Part shown: one piece after another, positions 39,445 to 48,611 of the stretch | Layout: every line of letters starts with the position of its first letter | Position numbering within the stretch: position 1 is the stretch's first letter | Assembly: GCA_946494335.1 (NCBI GenBank) | Contig: CAMMBV010000022.1 | Location: 1 to 53,622 of the forward strand | Reading direction: 5' to 3' | DNA length: 53,622 nucleotides | Origin: an uncultured Ruminococcus sp. | Lineage (GTDB): Bacteria > Bacillota > Clostridia > Lachnospirales > Lachnospiraceae | Notes under the pieces: model-generated | Database searches by the model: none | Told to the model about the DNA's origin: nothing | What the model saw: the letters and a program-made list of their open reading frames with translations, nothing else | Translations under genes and position numbers: made by a program

Positions 39445-39765
39445 GTAATTTTCCTCCACTTTCTTTCCAGGTTCCTGAATCCGGCAGCTCCTGCATGGCA
39501 GGCCTGAAATGTGTGCCTTTCTTCATAACCTTTCGTTAATATTTTCCTAATTGGGATGCAGGTATGCGTGCATCCAGCCATGCCGCTAAAAGCATGACCT
39601 TTCCGGGGCCGTCAGGCGCCGGTATTAAGCAATATTATACGTGATACTCTCACAATAATATTAAATCAGCCGGAACAACACACCCTGGTGTTCCAACTGC
39701 AGCCGCACTTGAATTTTACACAAACTTACAGAGGGATGTATCCTCCGCTTTACACGAAAAACGTG
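39445..39765 (-). promoter_or_regulatory. Structured leader between rpmJ and rpsM
   Basis: No gene. In transcription order it holds a hairpin formed by ACACG/CGTGT near 39750-39765 and a GGAACA...TGTTCC hairpin with ACACC/GGTGT inside (39672-39694). It also has the long dyad at 39631-39662 with a TATAAT on the minus strand (39639-39634), and a GGATGCA/TGCATCC hairpin at about 39554-39576. In other bacteria the alpha operon is autoregulated by S4 just before rpsM; a similar role here is inference. Confidence 0.5.
39631..39662. repeat. Long dyad with promoter-like box upstream of rpsM
   Basis: AATATTAT (39631-39638) pairs with ATAATATT (39655-39662), and GTGA (39641-39644) with TCAC (39650-39653) inside. 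One arm contains TATAAT on the minus strand, but I see no good -35 box. Confidence 0.55.
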
Positions 39766-39879
39766 TCATCCCTGTCTCTGTTTGTGCTTTGGATTCTCAC
39801 AGATAACTCTGATGCTACCTTTTCTTTTGATAATTTTGCACTTATCGCAGATAGGTTTTACAGATGATCTTACTTTCAT
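39766..39879 (-). CDS. rpmJ: Ribosomal protein bL36
   Basis: 37 aa, translated by hand: begins [16 protein letters not shown] and ends KHKQRQG. It is the zinc-binding form (Cys11, Cys14, Cys27 and His32). It is the smallest large-subunit protein. AAAGGAGG lies 7 bases before the ATG. Unusually it does not follow infA directly but comes after a cation transporter gene, with its own promoter at 39948-39976. Confidence 0.96.
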   Translation of the reverse strand: MKVRSSVKPICDKCKIIKRKGSIRVICENPKHKQRQG

Positions 39880-39911
39880 TGGAATCCTCCTTTCCTTTCT
39901 GTATTTCTACA

Positions 39912-39932
39912 GTGCGCGAAAGGATCGCGCAC
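39912..39932. repeat. Hairpin in the rpmJ leader
   Basis: GTGCGCGA / TCGCGCAC with a five-base loop, between the rpmJ promoter and its ribosome-binding site. No T-run follows on the minus strand, so it is an mRNA leader structure rather than a terminator. Confidence 0.55.
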
Positions 39933-39947
39933 AAAAGTTCGTTATAT

Positions 39948-39976
39948 AGTATAACACCCTGCTTTCCTGAATGCAA
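39948..39976 (-). promoter_or_regulatory. Promoter for rpmJ and the alpha operon
   Basis: TTGCAT (39976-39971), exactly 17 bases, TATACT (39953-39948). The -10 lies inside the palindrome GTTATA-tag-TATAAC (39941-39955). It restarts transcription after the inserted transporter gene. Confidence 0.75.
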
Positions 39977-39992
39977 GCAGTTTTTTACATTT

Positions 39993-41186
39993 TCACTTTG
40001 TTTTTTCCTCCGGCACGGGGGCGATAAAGCTCTGGTCCACAGTAATTACACACTGATATCTGGGATCCTTATGGTTCATGGCCTTTCCCACCTTCTCAGT
40101 CAGCTTTTTCTTCTGCTCCTCACTGTAGCTGTGAGGCACTACCATGTCAAAAATCAGATTGATCTGTTTTTTGCCGTGTACCATCCGAAAATCATGAAAG
40201 GAGAGATTTTCATCGATGAGCCAGAGTGTCTCCTCCACCTCTTTTCGCACTCTGTTCACCGCCTCATCCTCCACAGCCAGCGGATCCATGTGAATAACCA
40301 GCAGAATCCCCAGCTTTCTGGCCACTTCCCGTTCCGCCCTGTCGATGATCTCATGGGAGTCTTCAATATCCACGTTTCTGGGCACCTCCGCATGGATCGA
40401 GGCCATACTTTTGCCGGGTCCGTAATTGTGCACAATCAGATCGTGGGTTCCAAGGATCCCATCATAGCTTTCCACCATTTCTGTAATCTGCTGATACAAA
40501 ACAGGATCCACCGCTTCCCCTACCAGAGGTTCCAGCGTATCTTTAAAGATGGAGATTCCTGACCACATAACCAGAAGCGACACCAGAATTCCTGCAATTC
40601 CATCTATATTAATTCCTGCGAAATAGGAAATCAATATAGAGAGGATGGTCGCTGAGGTAGTGATCACATCGCCCATGGAATCCGCCGCTGTGGCCAGCAT
40701 AACCTTTGATTCGATCCGTTTGCCCAGCTTTTTGTTATAGGCAGCCATCCAAAGTTTCACTCCCACAGAAAGGATCAGGATCAGGAAGGGCACAAGATCA
40801 AAAACGATTTCATCCGGACTGCGCAGCTTACCGATACTGGTCTTAAACAGGGAAAATCCCACCTGTATTACCAGGAACGCCACCACGAAAGCCGCTATAT
40901 ACTCCATCCTTCCATGGCCGAAGGGATGTTCATCATCCGCTGGCTTGCTGGCCATTTTTACTCCCACAAAGCTTATCACGGAAGAAGCCGCATCGGACAG
41001 GTTGTTAAAAGCGTCGGCTGTGACGGCAATACTTCCCATGACAAAGCCAATCAGAATCTTTGCCGTAAACAGAAAAACGTTGCACAAAATTCCCACCACA
41101 CTGGCCAGCATACCATAAGCAGTTCTCACTTGGGTATCGTTAGTCTGCTCATAATTTTTCACAAACTTTTTCACTAAAAAATCCAT
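39993..41186 (-). CDS. Cation diffusion facilitator transporter inserted in the ribosomal locus
   Basis: 397 aa. Membrane helices in the first about 215 residues with CDF signatures: DAFNNLSDAASS in helix 2, HPFGHGRMEY, and AADSMGDVITTS in helix 5. A cytoplasmic regulatory domain of about 180 residues follows. The residue sets NxxxD and DxxxD differ from the HxxxD of zinc exporters and are more like manganese/iron exporters, so the metal is uncertain. It exports divalent metal by proton antiport. It lies between infA and rpmJ with a terminator before it and a promoter after it, so it is an independent unit. GGAG precedes ATG 41186. Confidence 0.93.
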   Translation of the reverse strand: MDFLVKKFVKNYEQTNDTQVRTAYGMLASVVGILCNVFLFTAKILIGFVMGSIAVTADAFNNLSDAASSVISFVGVKMASKPADDEHPFGHGRMEYIAAFVVAFLVIQVGFSLFKTSIGKLRSPDEIVFDLVPFLILILSVGVKLWMAAYNKKLGKRIESKVMLATAADSMGDVITTSATILSILISYFAGINIDGIAGILVSLLVMWSGISIFKDTLEPLVGEAVDPVLYQQITEMVESYDGILGTHDLIVHNYGPGKSMASIHAEVPRNVDIEDSHEIIDRAEREVARKLGILLVIHMDPLAVEDEAVNRVRKEVEETLWLIDENLSFHDFRMVHGKKQINLIFDMVVPHSYSEEQKKKLTEKVGKAMNHKDPRYQCVITVDQSFIAPVPEEKTK

Positions 41187-41234
41187 ACCATATCTCCGTT
41201 GCCGTTATTGTCAGCAGTGTTTCTTCTATAATAT

Positions 41235-41271
41235 GAAAAAGTGGTACTTCACGTTAATATAAAGTACCACT
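41235..41271 (-). terminator. Rho-independent terminator after infA
   Basis: On the minus strand AGTGGTACTT (41271-41262), 12-base loop, AAGTACCACT (41249-41240), then TTTTTC. A perfect 10-bp stem placed 8 bases past the infA stop ends the spc transcript before the transporter gene. A weak TATTAT box for the transporter follows. Confidence 0.85.
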
Positions 41272-41278
41272 AACTCTT

Positions 41279-41497
41279 CTATTTATCTCTCCAGATGATT
41301 CTGCCCTTGGAAAGATCGTAGGGGGATAATTCAAGCGTCACTTTATCACCCGGTAAAATACGAATAAAGTTCATGCGCAGTTTACCGCTGATATGTGCCA
41401 GCACTACGTGCTTGTTTTCCAGCTCCACTTTAAACATGGCGTTTGGCAGTTTTTCCAGCACAGTGCCCTCTACTTCTATAACATCAGCCTTTGACAT
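41279..41497 (-). CDS. infA: Translation initiation factor IF-1
   Basis: 72 aa, the usual length. An OB fold with [35 protein letters not shown] and [15 protein letters not shown]-1 sits in the A site during initiation. Its start overlaps the KOW gene end by 14 bases. In most Firmicutes rpmJ follows directly; here a terminator and a transporter gene intervene. Confidence 0.98.
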   Translation of the reverse strand: MSKADVIEVEGTVLEKLPNAMFKVELENKHVVLAHISGKLRMNFIRILPGDKVTLELSPYDLSKGRIIWRDK

Positions 41498-41777
41498 TTC
41501 TTACCTCCTGCTTTTGCGCTTCTTTTAATTTTATGGCTCTTTTAATCTCTTCATCACGAAGCTTTCGAGAAGAATTTAATTTCTCCTGAATCTGGCTGTC
41601 TACATGACAGTCCGGCTGAATGTGACGAAATCTTTTCTTTTTTGGATGATCAATCGTTCTTTGTTTCCCGTCTGCCAGATAAACGTAATTCTCATCCAGC
41701 GCTATAATGATATACAGTTTTCCTTTATCATGACCTGCCAGTGATCTGGCATACATCCCTGTCTGTAACTCGTGCAT
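41484..41777 (-). CDS. KOW domain RNA-binding protein
   Basis: 97 aa. The KOW motif region ([20 protein letters not shown]) and [19 protein letters not shown] resemble eukaryotic L14e-type proteins. Clostridia regularly carry this gene between map and infA. It probably binds rRNA or assists ribosome assembly, without a demonstrated role that I can cite. The second half is highly charged and helical. It starts 5 bases after map. Confidence 0.88.
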   Translation of the reverse strand: MHELQTGMYARSLAGHDKGKLYIIIALDENYVYLADGKQRTIDHPKKKRFRHIQPDCHVDSQIQEKLNSSRKLRDEEIKRAIKLKEAQKQEVRNVKG

Positions 41778-41781
41778 ACAG

Positions 41782-42543
41782 TCACACCTCTTGGGTCAGA
41801 GTCAGAAGTTCCGGTTCTCCGTCTGTAATCAGCACAGTATTCTCATAATGAGCTGACAGACTTTCATCCTCCGTCACAACCGTCCAGTCATCATCCAGCC
41901 AGCACACGTCCGCACGTCCCATATTAATCATGGGTTCAATGGCCAGCGTCATTCCCGGCTCCAGACGGATGCCGCGGCGTTTCTGAGCGAAATTCGGTAT
42001 CTGGGGATCTTCGTGGAGGCTGGTTCCGATCCCATGTCCCACCAGATCCCGGACTACTCCGTAACCGAAGCTCTCCGCATATTTTCCAATTGCCGCCGAA
42101 ATTTCATGAAGGTGACAGCCGGCTTTCGCGTACTTGATTCCTTCAAAGAAACTCTGCCTTGTTACATCCATAAGCTGCTGTGCCTCCCGGCTGATCTCGC
42201 CCACAGCATGGGTTCTGGCCGCATCGGAATGGTATCCTTTATAAATCAGTCCCGCATCCAGGCTGACGATATCCCCCTCCTGTATAATACGGTCCTTTCT
42301 CGGAATCCCATGTACCACCTCATCGTTGACGGAGACACAGATGGATGCAGGATAACCGTTGTAATGGAGGAAATTGGGCACGCATCCATAGCTGCGGATC
42401 AGTTCTTCTCCCAGATGGTCGATATCCCAGGTAGAAATGCCCGGCCGGATTGCTTTCGCCAGTTCATTATGCACCAGTTCCAGAAGCCGGCCCGCCTCTC
42501 TCATCAATTCAATTTCTTTTAATGTTTTAATAGTTACCGACAT
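41782..42543 (-). CDS. map: Methionine aminopeptidase type I
   Basis: Start ATG 42543 (MSVTIKTLKEIELM) with GGGAG 6 bases upstream, one base after the adk stop; the frame to 42615 is an extension into adk. 253 aa. The metal ligands are present: SLDAGLIYKGYHSDAA (two Asp), HGIGTSLHE (His), EPMINMG (Glu) and SAHYENTVLI (Glu). It removes initiator Met from nascent proteins. Confidence 0.97.
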   Translation of the reverse strand: MSVTIKTLKEIELMREAGRLLELVHNELAKAIRPGISTWDIDHLGEELIRSYGCVPNFLHYNGYPASICVSVNDEVVHGIPRKDRIIQEGDIVSLDAGLIYKGYHSDAARTHAVGEISREAQQLMDVTRQSFFEGIKYAKAGCHLHEISAAIGKYAESFGYGVVRDLVGHGIGTSLHEDPQIPNFAQKRRGIRLEPGMTLAIEPMINMGRADVCWLDDDWTVVTEDESLSAHYENTVLITDGEPELLTLTQEV

Positions 42544-42544
42544 A

Positions 42545-43189
42545 TTATGCTCCCAATACTTTACAGATTGCAGCAAAAACATCGTCCATCGCCATGGTGC
42601 CGTCCACTTCCACAAGAACTTTGGCGCTGGTATAGTAATCGATCAGGGGCTGTGTCTGATCATGGTAGACATCCAGGCGTTTCTTCACCGTTTCCGGTTT
42701 GTCGTCGTCTCTCAGTACCAGACCGGCTCCGCAGACATCACAGATTCCCTCTTTTTTAGGAGGAATGTTCTCCACATGATAGGTAGCTCCGCAGGCAAGG
42801 CAGGCTCTTCTGCCTCCCATCCGGTGAATGATATTTTCATCCGGAACTTCCACGTTAATGGCATAATCGATGGCCTGCCCCATCTCTTTTAAAGCTGCGT
42901 CCAGACTTTCCGCCTGAGGAATCGTCCTCGGAAAACCGTCCAGCACATAGCCGTCTGCACAGTCGCTCTGTTTTACACGGTCAACGACCAGATCACAAAC
43001 CAGTTCATCGGGAACAAGCAGTCCCTGCTCCATGTATGTTTTCGCTTTGTTGCCCAGTTCCGTTCCATTTTTAATATTCGCTCTGAAAATATCTCCCGTG
43101 GAAATGTGTGGAATATGATATTTTTCTGCTATTTTTTTCGCCTGTGTCCCTTTACCGGCACCAGGGGCTCCTAACATGATAATTTTCAT
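42545..43189 (-). CDS. adk: Adenylate kinase, zinc-lid form
   Basis: 214 aa. P-loop [10 protein letters not shown] (7-16), [10 protein letters not shown], and a long LID with four cysteines (ACLACG...CDVCG) that bind structural zinc as in Gram-positive enzymes. It catalyses AMP + ATP to two ADP. Placed between secY and map as usual. A strong hairpin lies in the 75-base gap to secY. Confidence 0.98.
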   Translation of the reverse strand: MKIIMLGAPGAGKGTQAKKIAEKYHIPHISTGDIFRANIKNGTELGNKAKTYMEQGLLVPDELVCDLVVDRVKQSDCADGYVLDGFPRTIPQAESLDAALKEMGQAIDYAINVEVPDENIIHRMGGRRACLACGATYHVENIPPKKEGICDVCGAGLVLRDDDKPETVKKRLDVYHDQTQPLIDYYTSAKVLVEVDGTMAMDDVFAAICKVLGA

Positions 43190-43231
43190 GAGTACCTCTC
43201 CTTATCTTTATATAGATGTGAATGCACATTA

Positions 43232-43258
43232 AGGTTGTGACGTCTCACGCCACAACCT
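43232..43258. repeat. Strong hairpin between secY and adk
   Basis: AGGTTGTG-A-CGT / ACG-C-CACAACCT: 8 plus 3 base pairs with a single mismatch and a three-base loop. A smaller ATGTG/CACAT hairpin follows at 43216-43229. There is no T-run on the transcribed strand. Confidence 0.6.
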
Positions 43259-43264
43259 CTTTGA

Positions 43265-44590
43265 TTACTCATTTAAAAAGCCTTTGTAATTTCTTACCAG
43301 CATCATGGACTCGATCTGTTTCAAAGTCTCCAGAATAACACTGACTACAATGATCAGCGATGTTCCGCCAAATGATACGTCTGCACCAAAAACGCCATTA
43401 AAGAAGAACGGAATCACAGCTACAATCGTAAGTCCTGCAGCACCGATAAAAATCACATAGCTCAGAATATTATTCAAGTAGTCAACTGTCGGTTTGCCTG
43501 GACGAATACCAGGTATAAATCCACCCTGCTTCTTAATATTATCTGCCACTTCCAGCGGATTGAAAGTGATGGATGTATAGAAATATGCAAAGAAAATAAC
43601 AAGCACGATATAGAGCACCAGGCCCAGTGAATACCATGGCTGACTGGGATTAAACCAGTTGCTGGAATTCAGTCCGGCCAGAATACGCGCTCCCCATCCT
43701 GTACCGCCGGTAGCTCCCACGAAGGATGCGATGATCCCGGGGAAGGTCATAATAGAGGAAGCAAAAATGATCGGAATAACACCCGCCGTATTTACTTTCA
43801 ACGGAATGTGTGAACTTTGTCCGCCCACCATTCTTCTGCCCTGCATCTTCTTGGAATACTGAACAGGAATTTTTCTCTGCGCACCATTCAGAATCAGAAC
43901 GAGAACAACGACAGCCAGAATAATTGCCACGATAATAACGGCCGCCAGACAACTCTTTGCCAGACTTCCGGAAACACTGGGCTTTACGAAGGATTCATAA
44001 AGATTCACCATGTCGCTGGGAATTCTGGATACGATATTAATCATCAGGACGATGGATATACCGTTTCCGACGCCCTTTTCATTAATACGCTCGCCGACCC
44101 ACATAAGGAATGCGGAACCGGCTGTCAAAGTAGCTACAACCACTACTATCTTTCCAAAATTTATATCCGGAATCAGACCTCTGTTTCCGAATCCGATTGC
44201 CATTGCAGAAGATTCAAACACTGCAAGTCCAACCGTCAGGTATCTTGTAATTGCAGTAATCTTCTTTCTACCGGTCTCTCCGTCTTTGTGAAGTTCTTCC
44301 AGTTTCGGGATAGCGATAGTCAGAAGCTGAACAATAATCGAAGATGTAATGTAAGGAGTGATATTAAGGGCAAAAATCGAGAATGAGGAAAAAGATCCTC
44401 CGGTAAATGCATCCAGGAAATTGAATGCATCGCCCGTCTGACTGGCAAACCACTCCTTAAAATAATCTCCGTTAACTCCCGGTGCCGGTACCTGCGTACC
44501 GAGACGCACAACTACCAGCATCAGGAATACATAAAAGATTCTCCGCCTTACGTCTTTTATTTTAAAAGCATTCTGAAGAGTCTTTAACAT
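43265..44590 (-). CDS. secY: Protein translocase subunit SecY
   Basis: 441 aa with ten membrane helices; signature blocks RLGTQVPAPGVN, GGSFSSFSIFALNITPYITS, NPLEVADNIKKQGGFIPGIR and a final MLVRNYKGFL. It is the pore of the Sec translocon used by the exported proteins of this window. Its ATG overlaps the rplO stop (TAATG at 44590). Confidence 0.98.
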   Translation of the reverse strand: MLKTLQNAFKIKDVRRRIFYVFLMLVVVRLGTQVPAPGVNGDYFKEWFASQTGDAFNFLDAFTGGSFSSFSIFALNITPYITSSIIVQLLTIAIPKLEELHKDGETGRKKITAITRYLTVGLAVFESSAMAIGFGNRGLIPDINFGKIVVVVATLTAGSAFLMWVGERINEKGVGNGISIVLMINIVSRIPSDMVNLYESFVKPSVSGSLAKSCLAAVIIVAIILAVVVLVLILNGAQRKIPVQYSKKMQGRRMVGGQSSHIPLKVNTAGVIPIIFASSIMTFPGIIASFVGATGGTGWGARILAGLNSSNWFNPSQPWYSLGLVLYIVLVIFFAYFYTSITFNPLEVADNIKKQGGFIPGIRPGKPTVDYLNNILSYVIFIGAAGLTIVAVIPFFFNGVFGADVSFGGTSLIIVVSVILETLKQIESMMLVRNYKGFLNE

Positions 44591-45030
44591 TAGATCACCT
44601 CTACTGTTCCACCTACGGCCTCAATCTTATTTTTTGCGCTTTCGCTGAAAGCATTGACTTTTACGTTGAGCTTCTTTGTCAGTTCTCCATTGCCAAGAAT
44701 TTTTACGCCATCTTTGGGATTGGAGATTGCACCGGAAGCCAGCAGGGATTCTACTGTTACCTCAGAACCATCTTCAAATCTCTCAAGAACACTTACGTTG
44801 ATCGCAACGATATCCTTGGAGTTTCTGTTGGTAAATCCTCTCTTCGGAATACGTCTGTATAAAGGCATCTGACCGCCTTCGAATCCAGGTCTTGGAGCAC
44901 CAGAACGAGCCTTCTGACCTTTGTGGCCTTTACCGGCAGTTTTGCCGTTTCCTGAACCGTGTCCACGGCCTCTGCGGAAATTATCACTCTGTCTGGAACC
45001 ATCAGCCGGTTTTAAGTTTGATAAATCCAT
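44590..45030 (-). CDS. rplO: Ribosomal protein uL15
   Basis: ATG 45030 ([12 protein letters not shown]) is preferred over the adjacent ATG 45033: its spacing to GGAGG is 7 bases rather than 4. 146 aa. The Gly/Arg-rich start ([20 protein letters not shown]) threads into 23S r[20 protein letters not shown] is diagnostic. It is translationally coupled to secY through TAATG. Confidence 0.96.
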   Translation of the reverse strand: MDLSNLKPADGSRQSDNFRRGRGHGSGNGKTAGKGHKGQKARSGAPRPGFEGGQMPLYRRIPKRGFTNRNSKDIVAINVSVLERFEDGSEVTVESLLASGAISNPKDGVKILGNGELTKKLNVKVNAFSESAKNKIEAVGGTVEVI

Positions 45031-45050
45031 CATGGTACCTCCTTAATTTC

Positions 45051-45233
45051 TTAAACTTCTTCTACTTTTACCAGGTGGCACACCTGTTTTACCATGCCGC
45101 GGACGCAAGCATTATCCGGCATCTCAACGGTTTTGTGCATTTTGGTAAGACCAAGGGCTGCCACTGTTTTTCTGTGTTTTGGAATCGCACCAATCGTAGA
45201 TTTCACTAATGTGATTTTTAATTTATCTGCCAT
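45051..45233 (-). CDS. rpmD: Ribosomal protein uL30
   Basis: ATG 45233 ([15 protein letters not shown]) is chosen because the ATG two codons earlier is only 3 bases from the ribosome-binding site. 60 aa. [20 protein letters not shown] is the uL30 signature. It binds 23S domain II. Confidence 0.96.
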   Translation of the reverse strand: MADKLKITLVKSTIGAIPKHRKTVAALGLTKMHKTVEMPDNACVRGMVKQVCHLVKVEEV

Positions 45234-45247
45234 TTTCATGATCCTCC

Positions 45248-45757
45248 TTAAGCAAAGATCTCTTCTACGGATTTACCGCGAAGTTTCGCTACTTCTTCCG
45301 GAGTCTTTAACTGACGTAAACCTTCGATTGTAGCAAGTACAACGTTCTGTTTATTATTGGAACCCAGAGATTTTGTACGGATGTTCTTAATACCTGCAAG
45401 CTCGATTACGGCACGGGCCGGACCGCCTGCGATAACACCGGTACCTTCCGGAGCTCTCTTCAATAATACTTCAGAGCTTCCGAATTTTCCAATGAAGTCA
45501 TGTGTAATACTTCCGTTTTCATCTCTGGCAACTGTTACCAGTTTTTTCATAGCATCTTCTTTACCTTTGCGGATTGCCTCAGGAATTTCTGCTGCCTTTC
45601 CCAATCCGGCGCCAACATGTCCATTGCCGTCTCCGACAACAACTAAAGCAGTGAAACGGAAGTTACGACCACCTTTAACAACCTTAGTTACACGTTTGAT
45701 TGACACTACTTTTTCTTCTAATTCAAGCTGACTAGCATCAATGATACTGCGTTTCAT
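45248..45757 (-). CDS. rpsE: Ribosomal protein uS5
   Basis: ATG 45757 ([16 protein letters not shown]) follows AGGGAGGAG by 8 bases; the frame to 45883 runs into rplR and is rejected. 169 aa. The double-stranded-RNA-binding fold ([37 protein letters not shown]) and the C-terminal half ([20 protein letters not shown]) are complete. It acts in decoding fidelity and mRNA unwinding. Confidence 0.97.
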   Translation of the reverse strand: MKRSIIDASQLELEEKVVSIKRVTKVVKGGRNFRFTALVVVGDGNGHVGAGLGKAAEIPEAIRKGKEDAMKKLVTVARDENGSITHDFIGKFGSSEVLLKRAPEGTGVIAGGPARAVIELAGIKNIRTKSLGSNNKQNVVLATIEGLRQLKTPEEVAKLRGKSVEEIFA

Positions 45758-45776
45758 GTGTTCTTCTCCTCCCTTT

Positions 45777-46145
45777 CTAGAATTCCAGACCTGCTTCTCT
45801 TGCTGCATCAGCCAGAGCCTTGATCTTGCCCTGATAGATGAAACCTCCGCGGTCAAAGACAACAGTTGTAATGCCTTTTTCAACTGCCTTTTTGCCGATT
45901 ACAGTTCCCAGATATGCAGCTGCTGCAACGTCGTTGGTTTTCTCCAGCTCTGCTTTTACATCTTTCTGAAGAGTAGAAGCGGAAACCAGGGTATTTCCTA
46001 CTGTATCGTCAATAATCTGCGCATACATGTGGTTATTGCTTCTGAACACTGCCAGACGCGGTTTCTGTGCTGTACCAACGATATGATTACGTAATCTTTT
46101 ATGCTTTTTCTGACGAACTTTCGTCCTTGATACTTTACTAATCAT
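45777..46145 (-). CDS. rplR: Ribosomal protein uL18
   Basis: 122 aa; basic start ([20 protein letters not shown]) and [38 protein letters not shown]. It binds 5S rRNA with uL5. AAGGAG is 9 bases before the ATG; 17 bases after rplF. Confidence 0.97.
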   Translation of the reverse strand: MISKVSRTKVRQKKHKRLRNHIVGTAQKPRLAVFRSNNHMYAQIIDDTVGNTLVSASTLQKDVKAELEKTNDVAAAAYLGTVIGKKAVEKGITTVVFDRGGFIYQGKIKALADAAREAGLEF

Positions 46146-46162
46146 TTTCTCACTCTCCTTAA

Positions 46163-46702
46163 TTATTTCTTACCGGTCTTACCAACTTTACGTCTGATCA
46201 CTTCATCAGCATACTTGATACCTTTTCCTTTATAAGGTTCAGGTCTTCTCTTGTCTCTGATCTCAGCGGCATACTGTCCGACTCTTTCTTTGTCGATGCC
46301 CTTTACTGTGATCTTGTTTCCGTCTACAGTGGATTCCAGTCCTTCCGGATCCTCCATCTCAACCGGGTGAGAATAGCCGAGTGATAATACTAACTTTTTG
46401 CCCTGCTTTGCTGCTCTGTAACCTACACCGTTTACTTCAAGAACTTTTGCATAACCTTCGCTTACGCCTGTCACCATATTCTGAATCAAGGTTCTTGTCA
46501 GACCGTGCAGTGATTTCATTTTTTTCAGGTCGCTGGGTCTTGTAACGACTACATGACCGTCTTCCAGTTTAATATCCATTTCCTTCGGGAGCGCTTTTGC
46601 AAGTGTTCCCTTCGGACCTTTTACAGTTACTTCGTTGTTCTCTGTGATGGTTACTTCCACACCTGACGGAACAACTACAGGCAGTCTTCCTATACGTGAC
46701 AT
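46163..46702 (-). CDS. rplF: Ribosomal protein uL6
   Basis: 179 aa, two similar beta domains. [37 protein letters not shown], and the C-terminal [13 protein letters not shown] are diagnostic. It sits near the factor-binding site. Its leader contains two repeat hairpins (46784-46884) that separate it from rpsH by 192 bases. Confidence 0.97.
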   Translation of the reverse strand: MSRIGRLPVVVPSGVEVTITENNEVTVKGPKGTLAKALPKEMDIKLEDGHVVVTRPSDLKKMKSLHGLTRTLIQNMVTGVSEGYAKVLEVNGVGYRAAKQGKKLVLSLGYSHPVEMEDPEGLESTVDGNKITVKGIDKERVGQYAAEIRDKRRPEPYKGKGIKYADEVIRRKVGKTGKK

Positions 46703-46783
46703 ACCAATTTCCTCCTAACTTAGATTTTCGGAAGGGACGCTTTCGTTCCCTTCTGTTTTCAGTTTCTTTCGGCATCTTCCCGC

Positions 46784-46827
46784 CACTAAGCTCTGACTTC
46801 GTCTTACGACTCGTCAATCGCTAAGTG
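46784..46827. repeat. Operon spacer hairpin repeat, copy A1
   Basis: Outer arms CACTAAGC and GCTAAGTG, middle stem TGAC/GTCA, inner stem GTC/GAC, loop TTAC, with asymmetric TTC/TC bulges between stems. Same layout as the other copies below, with compensating base changes. Confidence 0.75.
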
Positions 46828-46842
46828 TCAGGAAGGACCTCG

Positions 46843-46884
46843 CACTAAGTTCAGCCTTCGCCTCACGGCTCGGCTTCACTAATT
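46843..46884. repeat. Operon spacer hairpin repeat, copy A2
   Basis: Begins CACTAAGT; middle stem AGCC/GGCT, inner stem GCC/GGC, loop TCAC, same TTC/TC bulges; the right outer arm has decayed. Confidence 0.7.
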
Positions 46885-46894
46885 TGCTTTCGGC

Positions 46895-47296
46895 CTACCA
46901 TACAAATGCCAGAACTTCTCCGCCTACCTGAAGCTTTCTTGCTTCTTTGTCAGTGATAACACCCTGGTTTGTGGAAAGGATTGCGATACCCAGTCCGCCC
47001 AGAACTCTGGGAAGTTCGTCTTTATTTACGTAAATACGCAGACCCGGTTTTGAGATTCTCTTAAGGCCGGTAATAATTTTCTCATTCTTGTCTGCACCGT
47101 ATTTCAGGGTAATACGGATTGTTTTGAAATTCCCGTCATCAACCAGATCATATTTCTCAATATAACCTTCCTTTACCAGAATGTCTGCGATGGAAATTTT
47201 CATTTTAGATGCCGGAACATCTACAGTATCGTGTTTTGCAGTGTTGGCATTACGGATTCTTGTAAGCATATCTGCAATCGGATCGCTCATTGTCAT
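46895..47296 (-). CDS. rpsH: Ribosomal protein uS8
   Basis: 133 aa; [20 protein letters not shown] start, [20 protein letters not shown] and [20 protein letters not shown] are canonical. It binds helix 21 of 16S rRNA and is the autoregulator of the spc operon in E. coli. ATG 47296 has GGAGG 8 bases before it. Both flanking spacers carry hairpin repeats. Confidence 0.97.
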   Translation of the reverse strand: MTMSDPIADMLTRIRNANTAKHDTVDVPASKMKISIADILVKEGYIEKYDLVDDGNFKTIRITLKYGADKNEKIITGLKRISKPGLRIYVNKDELPRVLGGLGIAILSTNQGVITDKEARKLQVGGEVLAFVW

Positions 47297-47416
47297 GTAA
47301 GTTTCCTCCTTATTGTTAGACTTTACATGTTACTGTCGTACCTGGCCTGACCTGCCCGGTACTGTGGGTTATTTGTTATTATTGCACATACTAATGTTTT
47401 ATAAGGAAGTTCGATT

Positions 47417-47459
47417 CACTAAGCTCTGTCTTCGCCTCCGGCTCGCCAATCGCTAAGTT
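47417..47459. repeat. Operon spacer hairpin repeat, copy B1
   Basis: CACTAAGC ... GCTAAGTT arms; inner stem GCC/GGC where copy A1 has GTC/GAC (two compensating changes); loop TCC. Confidence 0.75.
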
Positions 47460-47476
47460 CCTTCGAACGATCCTCG

Positions 47477-47518
47477 CACTAAACTCGCACTGCGCGCTTC
47501 GCTTGTGCTCATTAAGTG
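47477..47518. repeat. Operon spacer hairpin repeat, copy B2
   Basis: CACTAAAC ... ATTAAGTG arms; middle stem GCAC/GTGC, inner stem GCG/CGC. It is spaced from B1 as A2 is from A1, with CCTCG before both second copies. Confidence 0.7.
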
Positions 47519-47525
47519 CTCTGGA

Positions 47526-47711
47526 TCACCAGCTGGCTTTTTTCACTCCCGGGATCTGTCCTTTGTATGCCAGTTCACGGAAACAAATACGGCAGATTCC
47601 ATATTTTCTAAGGTATGCATGCGGACGTCCGCAGATTCTGCAGCGATTGTATTCTCTTGTGGAGAATTTCTGTTTGCGCTGCTGTTTTAATTTCATTGCT
47701 GTTTTAGCCAT
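47526..47711 (-). CDS. rpsN: Ribosomal protein uS14, zinc type
   Basis: 61 aa, the short Gram-positive form with two CxxC pairs ([20 protein letters not shown]) that bind zinc. [20 protein letters not shown] start. GGAGGG precedes the ATG. Followed by a 229-base spacer with repeats B1 and B2. Confidence 0.97.
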   Translation of the reverse strand: MAKTAMKLKQQRKQKFSTREYNRCRICGRPHAYLRKYGICRICFRELAYKGQIPGVKKASW

Positions 47712-47729
47712 GAATGTTCCCTCCTACTA

Positions 47730-48269
47730 TTATTTTGAAAACGGCATGTTGAATAATGTCAGTAATTCACGGGCTTCTTCGTCGGTCTTGGCCGTAGTTA
47801 CGAAAATTACGTCCATACCTCTTACTTTATCCACTTTATCATACTCGATTTCCGGGAAAATCAGCTGCTCTTTAATACCCAGAGCATAATTTCCTCTTCC
47901 GTCAAACGCATTGGGATTCACACCGCGGAAGTCACGTACACGGGGAAGAGCCAGGTTAATCAGACGATCAGCAAATTCATACATTTTCTCACCGCGAAGT
48001 GTAACCTTACATCCGATGGCCATACCCTCTCTGATTTTGAAGTTAGCCACAGAGTTTTTCGCTCTTGTCAGAACTGCTTTCTGTCCTGTGATGGTTTCCA
48101 TATCTTTTACTGCTGCATCCAGGATTTTTGCATTGTCTTTGGCCTCACCAACACCCATGTTAACTACGATTTTTTCGAGTTTTGGCACTTCCATAATGTT
48201 TTTATATCCAAACTTTTTGATCATTGCATCTACGATCTCATTTTTGTAAATGTCTTTCAATCTACTCAT
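47730..48269 (-). CDS. rplE: Ribosomal protein uL5
   Basis: 179 aa; [56 protein letters not shown] and [20 protein letters not shown] are diagnostic. It binds 5S rRNA and contacts P-site tRNA. Standard order after rplX, 23 bases apart. Confidence 0.98.
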   Translation of the reverse strand: MSRLKDIYKNEIVDAMIKKFGYKNIMEVPKLEKIVVNMGVGEAKDNAKILDAAVKDMETITGQKAVLTRAKNSVANFKIREGMAIGCKVTLRGEKMYEFADRLINLALPRVRDFRGVNPNAFDGRGNYALGIKEQLIFPEIEYDKVDKVRGMDVIFVTTAKTDEEARELLTLFNMPFSK

Positions 48270-48292
48270 TTTAAAACAGCCTCCTCTCTTTA

Positions 48293-48601
48293 TTAATCGT
48301 CGATAACCTCACCGGTTGATTTTGCAACACGGACTTTTTTGCCATCTTCCACTTTGAAGCCCACTCTTGTAGCTTTTCCCTTATGCACATACATAACGTT
48401 GGAAATATCGATGGGGGCTTCTCTGTTCACAATACCGCCCTGCTGATTTCTCATAGAAGGTTTTTCATGTTTCGTGATCATGTTTACGCCTTCCACAATG
48501 ACTTTTCCGTCCTTTACAGAAAGCACTTTACCTTCTTTATCTTTATCTTTGCCGGCGATTACCTTTACAGTATCACCCTTTTTAATCTTTAACGCTGACA
48601 T
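48293..48601 (-). CDS. rplX: Ribosomal protein uL24
   Basis: 102 aa with an N-terminal KOW motif ([20 protein letters not shown]) and [12 protein letters not shown]. It is an early assembly factor of the large subunit. AAGGAGG is 6 bases before the ATG; 10 bases after rplN. Confidence 0.97.
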   Translation of the reverse strand: MSALKIKKGDTVKVIAGKDKDKEGKVLSVKDGKVIVEGVNMITKHEKPSMRNQQGGIVNREAPIDISNVMYVHKGKATRVGFKVEDGKKVRVAKSTGEVIDD

Positions 48602-48611
48602 AGGTACCTCC

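Noticed and set aside
39445..39765. tRNA gene in the rpmJ-rpsM gap
   Set aside because: Hairpins are present but I see no cloverleaf with a T-loop GTTCGA box or CCA-type acceptor end.
39912..39932. GC-rich hairpin before rpmJ as terminator of the transporter gene
   Set aside because: It lies downstream of the rpmJ promoter and lacks a T-run on the transcribed strand, so it is a leader hairpin.
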